Source: Candidatus Tayloriibacteriota bacterium (GTDB taxonomy: Bacteria > Patescibacteriota > Minisyncoccia > Phycocordibacterales > JAKAEA01). Taken from it: 15,724 nt of DNA. Positions 1 to 6,834 of this stretch are shown piece by piece. Position 1 is the first letter of the stretch. Each line of letters starts with the position of its first letter. The stretch is from the NCBI GenBank assembly GCA_029288535.1, contig JARIGY010000088.1:1-15724 (forward strand), in the 5' to 3' direction. The notes below the pieces were generated by a model. The model saw nothing but the letters and a program-made list of their open reading frames with translations. It had not been told where the DNA came from and searched no databases. The position numbers were made by a program, and so were the translations under genes.

Positions 1-198
1 CTCTTGTTCATCCAGTTTTTTTAAAATTTTGTCGACACCAGTAACAAGCCCTTGGACCGTTTCTTTTACTGCCACAACCTCTTCTTTGAGTCCTTTAACC
101 TCGGTCTTTATCTCAGATACATCTATCTTAACCTCTTGCAAGTCTACCTTGGTAGCAAAGACTTTTTCTAATTTTTTAATATCTTGATCTGTTATCAT
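1..198 (-). CDS. Small coiled-coil protein, 5' part only (C-terminus off the window)
   Basis: The ATG is at 198 and the frame stays open to the left edge, giving the first 66 residues. The protein starts MITDQDIKKLEKVF and continues as a charged heptad-like series rich in K, E, V and L (for example VDLQEVKIDVSEIKTEV), with no cysteine and no membrane segment, so it is a helical coiled coil. Short proteins of this look are common in Patescibacteria, but I cannot name a function. It has no Shine-Dalgarno site. A TGC-TAAACT extended -10 sits 9 bases before the ATG, so the transcript would be almost leaderless. A strong terminator at 245-286 separates it from fusA. I am confident that it is coding, not of any role. 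Confidence 0.7.
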   Translation of the reverse strand, partial: MITDQDIKKLEKVFATKVDLQEVKIDVSEIKTEVKGLKEEVVAVKETVQGLVTGVDKILKKLDEQE

Positions 199-207
199 AT
201 TAAAAAT

Positions 208-216
208 AGTTTAGCA
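208..216 (-). promoter_or_regulatory. Extended -10 promoter of the coiled-coil gene
   Basis: Read on the minus strand this is TGC followed by TAAACT. The -10 ends at 208, so +1 is expected near 201, three bases before the ATG at 198. No good -35 is visible. Confidence 0.4.
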
Positions 217-244
217 CATTATTATGAAGAAAAAATGAAGCGTT

Positions 245-286
245 ATGCACAAAAAACCGCACATGATTGTGCGGTTTTTTGTGCAT
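245..286 (-). terminator. Terminator downstream of fusA, probably bidirectional
   Basis: Perfect 18-bp inverted repeat (245-262 with 269-286) with a 6-nt loop. The core is CCGCAC/GTGCGG flanked by A6 and T6, so a U-tract follows the GC stem in either direction. It lies 17 bases beyond the fusA stop codon and upstream of the gene starting at 198. Confidence 0.9.
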
Positions 287-302
287 CCAAATAATGTAGA
301 AA

Positions 303-2447
303 TTATTTTCGGCTCTCGATAATAGTGAGCGCGACGTTTGGAGGGACGATATCGTAATGGGAGAATTCCATCATCGCATTACCTCGGCCTTCGGACATCG
401 AGCGGAGCTGCGTGGTGTAGCCGAACATTTCGGCCAAAGGCACTTTCGCCTTCACGACTTTAATGTTGGCCGGACGGTCGTCGAAACCTTCGATCAAGCC
501 GCGCTTGGAAGAAAGGCTGCCGGTGACATCGCCGAAGAATTTTTCAGGAACGGTCACTTCGACTTTCATGATAGGTTCAAGGATGACCGGGCGGGCGCGC
601 TTTGCACCGTCCTGAAATGCCTGGGATGCGGCGATCTTGTAGGCGATTTCGGATGAGTCGACGTCGTGGTACGAACCATAGGTGAGTTCGGCTGAAACGT
701 TGACCATTTTGAAGCCGGCGACAATGCCGCGCTCCATGGCCTCTTCGATACCCTTTTCAACAGCAGGGATGAACTCCTGAGGAATCACGCCTCCCTTGAT
801 GGAATCGATGAATTCGAAGTACTCGGAACGGTGGGTATTTTTTGGAATCTTCGCGCCTTCAACCAATGGTTCCATCGGTTTGAGAGTGATCTTCACATGG
901 CCGTACTGACCCTTTCCACCGGACTGCTTGATGTACTTGTGCTCGGCTTCCGCGCTGCCGGTAATAGTTTCCCGGTAAGCCACTTGCGGCTTGCCGACGT
1001 TGGCCTCAACGCTGAACTCGCGCTTCATGCGGTCGATCATGATTTCCAGGTGGAGCTCTCCCATGCCTGAAATAATGGTTTCGCCGGTTTCGGTATTCGA
1101 ACTGATTTTGAATGTAGGATCTTCGTCGGAAAGTTTCTTAAGCGCCATGCCCATTTTTTCCTGATCGGCTTTGGTCCTTGGCTCGATGCGGAGAGAAACG
1201 ACCGGCTCGACGAATTTGATGACGTCGAGAAGGACAGGATGATTTTCATCGGCGAAAGTATGGGAAGTCTTGGCGGTTTTGAGGCCGACGGCTGCCGCGA
1301 TCTCTCCGGCGAAAACCTTCTTCACTTCTTCGCGCTTGTCGGCCTGAAGGCGGACAATGCGGCCGAGACGCTCTTTTTCACCGGTCGTCGCGTTGTAGAT
1401 ATAAGAACCCGCTTCAATAGTACCCGAGTAGACTCGGAAGAATGTAAGCTGACCGACGAATGGATCGTTCTGGAGTTTGAATGCAAGCGCCGCAAACGGC
1501 TCTTCATCGGAAGCATGACGGATCACTTCAGCGCCCGTGACAGGGTCGTGAGCGACAACCGGCGGAATGTCGAGAGGCGATGGCAAGTAATCAACAACAC
1601 CGTCCAAAACAAGCTGAACACCTTTGTTCTTCAATGCGGAACCGGTAAATACAGGAATGAGTTTGACCTGAAGGGTGGCTTTGCGGAGAGTAGCTTTGAG
1701 CTGCTCGAGCGTCGGCTGCTGGCCTTCAAGATAGCCGGACATGAGCACGTCGTCCTGCTCGACGATTTTTTCTACGAGCATTTCGCGGTACTTCTTCGCG
1801 TCTTCAAGATATTCTGCGGGAATTTCCTTTTCGATGATCTTATTGCCCATTTCCCCCTCGAAGTAGAACGCCTTCATTTTGAGAAGGTCGATAACCGCTT
1901 CGAAGTCGCCTTCCATGCCGATAGGGATCTGAACGCGTACGGCATTCTTGTTGAGACGCTCAAGGATGGAGTTGAATGAACGCTCGAAGCTTGCGCCTGT
2001 CCGGTCGAGCTTGTTGATGAAGCAGATGCGTGGCACGTTGCCGTCATCTGCATAACGCCAGTTGGTCTCGGACTGAGGTTCGACGCCGGCCACTCCGTCG
2101 AAAACGACGACAGCACCGTCGAGCACGCGAAGCGAGCGCTTCACCTCGGCAGTAAAGTCGATGTGTCCCGGTGTGTCGATGATATTGAAACGGAACTTCT
2201 TTGAAACATCAGTACCCATGTAGGTAGGGTTCCAGAAACAGGTAATGGCGGCGGCAGTGATGGTAATGCCTCGTTCCCGCTCCTGCTCCATCCAGTCGGT
2301 AGTGGTGTTTCCTTCGTGCACCTCGCCGATCTTATGGCTTTCGCCGGTGTAGTAAAGGATGCGCTCGGATGTGGTTGTCTTGCCTGCGTCGATGTGGGCG
2401 ATAATACCGAAATTTCGTACTCGTTCTAATGGATAGTCTCGTTGCAT
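303..2447 (-). CDS. fusA: Translation elongation factor G
   Basis: EF-G is the ribosomal translocase GTPase, which moves tRNA and mRNA after peptide bond formation and acts with RRF in recycling. At 714 aa it is full length. The G domain shows the P-loop AHIDAGKT (17-24), the RGITI switch region (59-63), DTPGH (91-95) and NKLD (145-148), followed by domains II to V; domain IV has the GKGQYGHV segment. The ATG at 2447 gives the classic short N-terminus before [14 protein letters not shown]. No Shine-Dalgarno is visible upstream; the leader is A/T rich. In most bacteria fusA directly follows rpsG. Here two ORF6N genes and a terminator lie between, and fusA appears to have its own promoter (2499-2527). 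Downstream is the strong terminator at 245-286. Identification is certain. Confidence 0.98.
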   Translation of the reverse strand: MQRDYPLERVRNFGIIAHIDAGKTTTSERILYYTGESHKIGEVHEGNTTTDWMEQERERGITITAAAITCFWNPTYMGTDVSKKFRFNIIDTPGHIDFTAEVKRSLRVLDGAVVVFDGVAGVEPQSETNWRYADDGNVPRICFINKLDRTGASFERSFNSILERLNKNAVRVQIPIGMEGDFEAVIDLLKMKAFYFEGEMGNKIIEKEIPAEYLEDAKKYREMLVEKIVEQDDVLMSGYLEGQQPTLEQLKATLRKATLQVKLIPVFTGSALKNKGVQLVLDGVVDYLPSPLDIPPVVAHDPVTGAEVIRHASDEEPFAALAFKLQNDPFVGQLTFFRVYSGTIEAGSYIYNATTGEKERLGRIVRLQADKREEVKKVFAGEIAAAVGLKTAKTSHTFADENHPVLLDVIKFVEPVVSLRIEPRTKADQEKMGMALKKLSDEDPTFKISSNTETGETIISGMGELHLEIMIDRMKREFSVEANVGKPQVAYRETITGSAEAEHKYIKQSGGKGQYGHVKITLKPMEPLVEGAKIPKNTHRSEYFEFIDSIKGGVIPQEFIPAVEKGIEEAMERGIVAGFKMVNVSAELTYGSYHDVDSSEIAYKIAASQAFQDGAKRARPVILEPIMKVEVTVPEKFFGDVTGSLSSKRGLIEGFDDRPANIKVVKAKVPLAEMFGYTTQLRSMSEGRGNAMMEFSHYDIVPPNVALTIIESRK

Positions 2448-2498
2448 ATAATATTTATTGATAACAAAAACAGGCTTTTCGCCCTATTAAGTAGGATG

Positions 2499-2527
2499 AT
2501 TGTAGCGTAAAGGAGGGAAAAAGTCTA
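2499..2527 (-). promoter_or_regulatory. Predicted promoter of fusA
   Basis: On the minus strand, TAGACT (2522-2527), a 17-base spacer, then TACAAT (2499-2504). Expected +1 is near 2492, giving a leader of about 45 bases. This would let fusA be expressed independently of rpsL-rpsG, which are cut off by the hairpin at 3689-3725. Confidence 0.5.
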
Positions 2528-2560
2528 CACAAGCCGGCTGGTTGCTTACTCTTGCACTTA

Positions 2561-2579
2561 ACAGAGGTCAAGCCTCTGT
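2561..2579 (-). repeat. Short hairpin after the ORF6N pair
   Basis: ACAGAGG and CCTCTGT form a perfect 7-bp stem with a 5-nt loop, 11 bases beyond the stop of the downstream ORF6N gene. No T-tract follows on the minus strand, so it is at best a weak terminator or an mRNA end-protecting stem. The rest of 2448-2589 holds only the fusA promoter and leader. Confidence 0.45.
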
Positions 2580-2589
2580 AACTAGATAG

Positions 2590-3114
2590 TTATTTAACAT
2601 TAAATCCGATCGGCTGCTTTTTGGGCTTTTCCGGAGGATCAACCAATACCCGCAATGCGTCAAACACAACCTTGAACCTTTTGTCATACTTTTCTTCTAA
2701 TTTATTGAGCTGTTCTTTAAAATCCTTATTTTCCGAAAGCATTTGCCGTAATTTTACAAATGTTCTAATGATCAATAGGGTTATTGTGGCTGCTTTTGGA
2801 CTATTTAGAACCGTAGCTGCCATTAGTGCTCCGTGTTCAGTAAAAACATAAGGTAGAACTGGTGAAAATTTAAGATGCGACAGGTGGTCGCAATTTGCGA
2901 CCACCTCATCTTTCTCCTTTTTAGTCAGCTGAAACATAAAATCATGCGGGAATCTTTGATTATTTCTTTTTACTGCCTCATTCAAACGCTTTGTCGGTAC
3001 AGCATAAAGCACAGCCAGATCAGCATCAATAATTACTTTTTGATCTCTTATGACTAAAATAATATTTTCAATCCGCTCAAACGGAACGAGATTTTGTGAT
3101 TTTAGATTTTTCAT
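2590..3114 (-). CDS. ORF6N-domain DNA-binding protein, downstream copy
   Basis: 174 aa. Residues about 10-95 match the ORF6N domain, a phage-derived module related to KilA-N: an IRDQKVIIDADLAVLYAVPTK start, then RFPHDFMFQLT and LPYVFTEHGALMAATVL. A predicted coiled coil follows (about 112-150), and the tail PEKPKKQPIGFNVK ends the protein. ORF6N proteins are thought to bind DNA or act as phage antirepressor-like regulators; the target is unknown. The ATG at 3114 is 6 bases after the stop of the upstream paralogue, so the two are co-transcribed. This copy is of the NCDHL subtype, while its neighbour is of the CQIGTSS/GGRRYLPYAFTE subtype. Overall the two proteins are well diverged, except for a nearly identical 3' end. 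A perfect 25-bp palindrome lies inside the gene at 2882-2906. Confidence 0.9.
   Translation of the reverse strand: MKNLKSQNLVPFERIENIILVIRDQKVIIDADLAVLYAVPTKRLNEAVKRNNQRFPHDFMFQLTKKEKDEVVANCDHLSHLKFSPVLPYVFTEHGALMAATVLNSPKAATITLLIIRTFVKLRQMLSENKDFKEQLNKLEEKYDKRFKVVFDALRVLVDPPEKPKKQPIGFNVK
2593..2634 (-). repeat. Direct repeat copy 1: 3' end of ORF6N gene
   Basis: These 42 bases match 3124-3165 with about 3 mismatches and encode the PEKPKKQPIGFNVK tail. The identity falls away immediately upstream in the gene. The two copies lie 531 bases apart, a multiple of three. Confidence 0.85.
2882..2906. repeat. Perfect 25-bp palindrome inside ORF6N gene 1
   Basis: The arms AGGTGGTCGCAA (2882-2893) and its exact complement (2895-2906) flank a single central base. 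On the coding strand it is read as E-V-V-A-N-C-D-H-L, just after FQLTKKEKD. The minus-strand core is CAAATTG, split GCA-AAT-TGC by the reading frame. Confidence 0.95.
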
Positions 3115-3120
3115 AGGTTA

Positions 3121-3636
3121 TCATTTAACATTAAACCCTATCGGCTGCTTTTTTGGCTTTTCCGGCTCGGCCATGAGCTTTTCCAATGCAGCAAGGATGA
3201 CTGTAATGCTTTTGTCGTATTTCTTCTCAAGCTCCCCTATTTTCTTTGCCAAATCCCTATTTGAAGCGATCATGCTTCGATATTTTCCAAATGTGCGCAT
3301 AATTTCTATATTTAGAGCGATTGCTCGCTCGCTTTTTAAAACGCTTGATAACATGGCGACGCCGTATTCGGTGAAGGCGTAGGGCAAGTAACGTCTGCCA
3401 CCATAACTTGAGGTGCCAATTTGGCACCTCAAGTTTTCAACTTCTTGTTCAGTAAGCTGAAAAATGAAGTCCTTAGGAAACCGCATAATGTTTCTCCTTA
3501 CAGACCTATTGAAAGCTTTAGTTTCCACTCCATACATCTCGGCTAAATCACTATCAAGCATCACCCTCTGCCCTCTCAATAAAAGGATCGAGTGCTCGAT
3601 ATGATCTGCCGGAATCAGCGCATTGTTTTCGCTCAT
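3121..3636 (-). CDS. ORF6N-domain DNA-binding protein, upstream copy
   Basis: 171 aa from the ATG at 3636. Residues about 9-95 form an ORF6N domain: HIEHSILLLRGQRVMLDSDL, AEMYGVETKAFNRSVRRN, RFPKDFIFQLT, GGRRYLPYAFTEYGVAMLSSVL. A coiled coil (about 112-150) and the tail PEKPKKQPIGFNVK follow. An upstream TTG at 3675 would add 13 residues with no family resemblance. The ATG is preferred because TGC-TACATT ends exactly 6 bases before it, the spacing expected for a leaderless start. It is the first gene of a two-gene unit with the paralogue 6 bases downstream, bounded upstream by the rpsG terminator. A perfect 31-bp palindrome (3405-3435) lies in the same part of the domain as in the paralogue. 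The function is likely DNA binding of phage-antirepressor type; the target is unknown. Confidence 0.9.
   Translation of the reverse strand: MSENNALIPADHIEHSILLLRGQRVMLDSDLAEMYGVETKAFNRSVRRNIMRFPKDFIFQLTEQEVENLRCQIGTSSYGGRRYLPYAFTEYGVAMLSSVLKSERAIALNIEIMRTFGKYRSMIASNRDLAKKIGELEKKYDKSITVILAALEKLMAEPEKPKKQPIGFNVK
3124..3165 (-). repeat. Direct repeat copy 2: 3' end of ORF6N gene
   Basis: Partner of 2593-2634, about 93% identical over 42 bases, covering the last codons of the upstream ORF6N gene. Confidence 0.85.
3405..3435. repeat. Perfect 31-bp palindrome inside ORF6N gene 2
   Basis: The 15-base arm AACTTGAGGTGCCAA (3405-3419) and its exact complement (3421-3435) flank one central base. The coding strand reads N-L-R-C-Q-I-G-T-S-S. 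The CAAATTG core is split CAA-ATT-GGC, a frame different from that in the paralogue. Confidence 0.95.
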
Positions 3637-3642
3637 GCAGAA

Positions 3643-3651
3643 AATGTAGCA
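3643..3651 (-). promoter_or_regulatory. Extended -10 promoter of the ORF6N pair
   Basis: On the minus strand, TGC-TACATT ends at 3643, six bases before the ATG at 3636. The expected +1 is the A of the start codon. No convincing -35 lies at 17 bases. Confidence 0.45.
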
Positions 3652-3688
3652 TCTCGGAGATAAAGAAAACTTCAAGAAATGTTAACGT

Positions 3689-3725
3689 AAAACAAAAGCC
3701 GCATTAGTAATGCGGCTTTTGTTTT
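3689..3725 (-). terminator. Terminator after rpsG, probably bidirectional
   Basis: Nearly perfect 37-base inverted repeat: GCCGCATT/AATGCGGC stem extended by AAAACAAAA and TTTTGTTTT on the two sides, with a 3-nt loop. It lies 17 bases beyond the rpsG stop and ends the rpsL-rpsG transcript before the ORF6N genes. Confidence 0.9.
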
Positions 3726-3742
3726 AGATATTTAAATGTGGA

Positions 3743-4213
3743 CTACCAAGCGAAGTGGGCGAAAGCCTTGTTCGAGTCTGCCATCTTGATCGTGTTCTCA
3801 CGCTTCTTGATAGCTTCCCCTTCGTTCTTGGCTGCGAGCATGAGCTCATCGGCGAGCTTCTCGGCCATCGGCTTTCCCTTCTTGCTGCGGGCTGCGTCGA
3901 TGATCCATCGGATAGCGAGCGCCTGCTTTCGCTCCGGTCGGACTTCGCGAGGCACCTGGTAGTTGGCACCGCCGACTCGTCGCGAGCGGACTTCCATGGC
4001 TGGGCCGACGTTGCGGAGCGCTTCGTCGAAGACAAACATGGGATCTTCTACCTTTGCCTTTTCCTTGATGACGGCGAATGCGCCGTAGACGATCTTGCGG
4101 GCGGCGTTCTTCTTGCCTTCCACCATGATGCAGTTCACGAATTTAGAAACCTTCTCGGATGAGTAGACGGGATCTGCAGGTATTGATGGCTTCTTTTTGA
4201 TTCTTCGTCGCAT
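3743..4213 (-). CDS. rpsG: 30S ribosomal protein S7
   Basis: 156 aa, the usual bacterial length. S7 nucleates assembly of the 30S head and lines the E-site and mRNA exit region. Family features include the basic N-terminus MRRRIKKK, KFVNCIMVEGKKNAARKIVYGAF, VRSRRVGGANYQVPREVRPER and the long C-terminal helices ending NKAFAHFAW. The ATG at 4213 gives a normal N-terminus and lies 40 bases after the rpsL stop, so the two form one transcript. The upstream sequence is A/T rich without a Shine-Dalgarno. The transcript is ended by the hairpin at 3689-3725. Identification is certain. Confidence 0.98.
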   Translation of the reverse strand: MRRRIKKKPSIPADPVYSSEKVSKFVNCIMVEGKKNAARKIVYGAFAVIKEKAKVEDPMFVFDEALRNVGPAMEVRSRRVGGANYQVPREVRPERKQALAIRWIIDAARSKKGKPMAEKLADELMLAAKNEGEAIKKRENTIKMADSNKAFAHFAW

Positions 4214-4253
4214 GAAAGTATAGTTAAATAAAAATTATTTTATATTATTGAGA

Positions 4254-4667
4254 TTATTTTGCCTTAGGCTTCTTGGTACCGTATGCTGAACGCTCCTTTC
4301 GGCGCTTTTCGACGCCGGCGGTGTCGAGCTTGCCTCGGACGATAGTGTAGCGGATACCGACGTCTTTCACCTTTCCGCCTCGGAGCATGACCACTGAGTG
4401 CTCCTGGAGGTTGTGCCCTTCGCCTGGGATGTACGCAGTAACTTCAAGGCCGTTGGTGAGGCGCACTCGGGCGATCTTGCGGATAGCGGAGTTCGGCTTC
4501 TTCGGAGTCTTGGTGGTGACTTTGGTGCAGACACCCCGCTTGAATGGAGATGGGAAATAGACAGGGCGGTTCTTGAGGCTGTTGAAAGAACGCTGAAGAG
4601 CGATAGCTTTTGGCTTTCGCATCACCTTGTTTCTTTTGCGTCGGACGAGTTGGTTTGTGGTTGGCAT
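4254..4667 (-). CDS. rpsL: 30S ribosomal protein S12
   Basis: 137 aa. S12 sits at the decoding centre of the 30S subunit and controls accuracy. The conserved blocks are [28 protein letters not shown] (about 54-64, with the lysines at which streptomycin resistance arises in other bacteria present), [17 protein letters not shown] and YGTKKPKAK. One difference stands out: the usual KDLPGVRYH loop reads KDVGIRYT (101-108), one residue shorter and without proline. The reading frame is intact on both sides, so this is not a frameshift. The ATG at 4667 is supported by MPTTNQL. It is the first gene of the rpsL-rpsG unit, with a predicted promoter at 4692-4720. Confidence 0.98.
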   Translation of the reverse strand: MPTTNQLVRRKRNKVMRKPKAIALQRSFNSLKNRPVYFPSPFKRGVCTKVTTKTPKKPNSAIRKIARVRLTNGLEVTAYIPGEGHNLQEHSVVMLRGGKVKDVGIRYTIVRGKLDTAGVEKRRKERSAYGTKKPKAK

Positions 4668-4691
4668 ATGTCTTTAAAACGTGTACGACCA

Positions 4692-4720
4692 AATGTACTA
4701 CAAGCCCGAACTTTTTGCAA
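4692..4720 (-). promoter_or_regulatory. Predicted promoter of rpsL-rpsG
   Basis: TTGCAA (4715-4720), a 17-base spacer, and TACATT (4692-4697) on the minus strand. The leader would be only about 18 bases. Confidence 0.55.
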
Positions 4721-4757
4721 GCTTGCTAGCAATGGAAATAGCTCCTGACCCTATTTA

Positions 4758-5135
4758 TTATTCCCAATACGCCTTGAACGTTTCAATCTCATGTACCAAA
4801 TCCTCGGCACTTTCGCCCCGATAGCAGATAGCCCGATCATCGACATATACGAACGCAATAGGTTTCCCAGGATTGTCCCCTTCTTTGTCAGGCCGGCGGT
4901 TTATATAATCGAATGGAATGGAAAATTTCTCGCAATACATTTTCAAAAAAGCATCGCCGCGCGTCGAATGAACCAGTATCTTAAAGCCTTTCTGCTTGAG
5001 CAGCCTGATAGCATCTATCACTTTTTTATTTGGTTCCTGAGTATCTTCTTTATGTACAAAGCCGTTATACGCGGCGATTACACCATCAAAATCAAAAGCG
5101 ATAGTTCGAGGTCTTGCTGGTTCAGTTGGTTCCAT
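4758..5135 (-). CDS. Small HAD-superfamily hydrolase
   Basis: 125 aa. HAD enzymes remove phosphate groups through an aspartyl-phosphate. Motif I is FDFDGV (D15 nucleophile, D17 acid/base), motif II is the ST pair in HSTRGD (57-58), and motif IV is YVDDRA (D99, D100), with K91 a candidate motif III lysine. There is no large cap domain, so it may act on large or macromolecular substrates; the substrate cannot be read from the sequence. It starts 18 bases after the stop of the peptidase gene upstream and is probably co-transcribed with it. No Shine-Dalgarno precedes the ATG at 5135. No clear terminator follows, so some read-through into rpsL is possible. Confidence 0.85.
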   Translation of the reverse strand: MEPTEPARPRTIAFDFDGVIAAYNGFVHKEDTQEPNKKVIDAIRLLKQKGFKILVHSTRGDAFLKMYCEKFSIPFDYINRRPDKEGDNPGKPIAFVYVDDRAICYRGESAEDLVHEIETFKAYWE

Positions 5136-5153
5136 TTTTTATTGCATTTAAAA

Positions 5154-5789
<636 letters not shown>

Positions 5790-5795
<6 letters not shown>

Positions 5796-5817
5796 AATTA
5801 AGATTACATGATACTAT
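5790..5817 (+). promoter_or_regulatory. Predicted promoter of rpmB
   Basis: TTGCAT (5790-5795), a 16-base spacer, and TACTAT (5812-5817). Expected +1 is about 5824, leaving roughly five bases before the ATG at 5829. The -35 overlaps the first codon of the divergent peptidase gene. Confidence 0.55.
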
Positions 5818-5818
5818 A
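5813..5818 (-). promoter_or_regulatory. -10 element of the M50 peptidase gene
   Basis: TATAGT on the minus strand overlaps the plus-strand TACTAT of rpmB. It would start transcription near 5806, 11 bases before the peptidase ATG. No good -35 is seen. Confidence 0.35.
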
Positions 5819-5828
5819 GCTTTCACAT

Positions 5829-6071
5829 ATGGCCAAAGTCTGCGCAATAACTCAAAAGGGATCCATCGTCGGCGGCGGGTACAGCAACCGCACCCGAGCC
5901 ACCCAGTTCAACCCTACCGGCATGGTCCGCAAGTACCCGAACCTTCAGAAGAAGAAGATCTTCATCCCTGAAATGAACAAGTACGTCACGCTCACTATTT
6001 CAGCCAAGGCGATCCGCACCATAAACAAGAACGGCGCGTACGCCACTCTCAAGAAAGCGAAAATCATCTAA
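5829..6071 (+). CDS. rpmB: 50S ribosomal protein L28
   Basis: 80 aa, normal for L28, a 50S subunit protein near the exit-site side. The N-terminus MAKVCAITQKGSIVGGGYSN is typical of the family, followed by NRTRATQFNPT and the C-terminal AKAIRTINKNGAYATLKKA. There is no CxxC zinc pair, so this is the zinc-independent form. The ATG at 5829 is at most a few bases from the predicted +1, so the mRNA is nearly leaderless and lacks a Shine-Dalgarno. It is a single-gene unit: the terminator stem begins in its stop codon. Confidence 0.96.
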   Translation: MAKVCAITQKGSIVGGGYSNRTRATQFNPTGMVRKYPNLQKKKIFIPEMNKYVTLTISAKAIRTINKNGAYATLKKAKII

Positions 6072-6091
6072 CACCCCTCGGGGTGTTTTTT
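6071..6091 (+). terminator. rpmB terminator overlapping the stop codon
   Basis: ACACCC-CTCG-GGGTGT stem followed by a run of T. The first base of the stem is the last base of the TAA stop. Confidence 0.9.
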
Positions 6092-6092
6092 G

Positions 6093-6120
6093 TTGCATGG
6101 AAAATACCAAGGTGTATAGT
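6093..6120 (+). promoter_or_regulatory. Predicted promoter of the NUDIX gene
   Basis: TTGCAT (6093-6098), a 16-base spacer, and TATAGT (6115-6120). Expected +1 is near 6127, giving a leader of about 33 bases. Confidence 0.55.
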
Positions 6121-6159
6121 TTCGAAAGAACCGATCCTTAACCATGAAAGGGCTGAACC

Positions 6160-6720
6160 ATGAACAAATCCGAACTGAAAGACGGCTCTCTGATCGATTT
6201 TGTCCTGGTGTTTCTGCGGCAAGGGAACAAAGTCTGGCTTGCGTTCAAGCCGCCTGGTGGCAAAATCGGCGCCGGCTGCTGGAATGGCTACGGCGGCAGG
6301 TTCGAACCTGAAAAGGACTTGTCGCTTGAGCACACGGCGTACCGGGAAACGCTCGAAGAGGCTGAGGTCCGGCTTCAACTCACCAAACTTGAGAAAGCCG
6401 GGGTGATCGATTTTCACATCCACACATCCGATGGAGGAGTGGCCATATGCCGGGTCCATATTTACCAGGTTTGGGGATGGGACGATGTTCCGCAAGAGAC
6501 AGCGACAATGCGAACCCCCACCTTCTTTGAGACAGCTGCTGCATGCAAGCTTCCGAACATCATGCCAGCCGATAAGCTTTGGTGGCCTATGGTTTTATGC
6601 CAAGGCAAAAAAATCCGCGGCCAAGTTTCGCTGACCCTGGATCAGCAAGGCTATCACGGGCAGCCGGAGTTTCTGGAAGTCGAGAATTTTGACCCGTCGC
6701 TTGAACCGCTTGTGACGTAA
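6160..6720 (+). CDS. NUDIX hydrolase, MTH1/8-oxo-dGTPase-like
   Basis: 186 aa. NUDIX enzymes cleave nucleoside diphosphate-X bonds; this one most resembles the MTH1 type that clears oxidised nucleotides, but the substrate is an inference. The Nudix box runs from about G45 to V70: GYGGRFEP with E49, then YRETLEEAEV with R62, E63, E66 and E67 as the metal-binding core. The usual glycine after EE is replaced by Ala-Glu. WNGYGGRFEP resembles the MTH1 GWGGK region. The ATG at 6160 is preceded by AAAGGG at an 8-base spacing, a usable ribosome site. A C-terminal extension (about 150-186) covers a further strand region. It is a single-gene unit, with promoter at 6093-6120 and terminator at 6730-6756. 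Confidence 0.9.
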   Translation: MNKSELKDGSLIDFVLVFLRQGNKVWLAFKPPGGKIGAGCWNGYGGRFEPEKDLSLEHTAYRETLEEAEVRLQLTKLEKAGVIDFHIHTSDGGVAICRVHIYQVWGWDDVPQETATMRTPTFFETAAACKLPNIMPADKLWWPMVLCQGKKIRGQVSLTLDQQGYHGQPEFLEVENFDPSLEPLVT

Positions 6721-6729
6721 AGCGAATCG

Positions 6730-6756
6730 AAGAGAGGCCCGCCGCCTCTCTTTTTT
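6730..6756 (+). terminator. Terminator of the NUDIX gene (twin copy 1)
   Basis: AAGAGAGGC/GCCTCTCTT, a perfect 9-bp stem with a CCGCC loop and a T-run. It is almost identical to 7425-7452. Confidence 0.92.
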
Positions 6757-6757
6757 A

Positions 6758-6786
6758 TTGGCTGTACATTATTGGCATATTATGGT
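6758..6786 (+). promoter_or_regulatory. Possible promoter of the HTH-REC gene
   Basis: TTGGCT (6758-6763), a 17-base spacer, and TATGGT (6781-6786). The match is moderate. The leader would be about 40 bases and includes the GAGGAG ribosome site at 6823-6828. Confidence 0.35.
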
Positions 6787-6834
6787 TACTATTCATACCA
6801 GAACAACCCGGTACTTTTTTACGAGGAGACTACG

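Noticed and set aside
243..251. DnaA-box-like TTATGCACA near the fusA terminator
   Set aside because: It is explained by the outer arm of the terminator hairpin at 245-286.
1239..1979. Long plus-strand frame of 246 codons antisense to fusA
   Set aside because: It lies wholly inside the certain EF-G gene, and its sequence (many Arg, Phe and Glu, no motif) is what the reverse of such a gene gives.
2882..3435. The two ORF6N palindromes as a CRISPR array or IS ends
   Set aside because: There are only two, they differ in sequence, lie in coding regions, and have no spacers or transposase.
4708..4734. GCAAGCTTGC palindrome with an A/T run upstream of rpsL as a terminator for the HAD gene
   Set aside because: The stem is short, and the same bases form the rpsL -35 element; I could not support a terminator.
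6772..6834. Upstream in-frame ATG for the HTH-REC gene at 6772
   Set aside because: It overlaps the likely promoter and has no ribosome site; 6835 has GAGGAG at a 6-base spacing.
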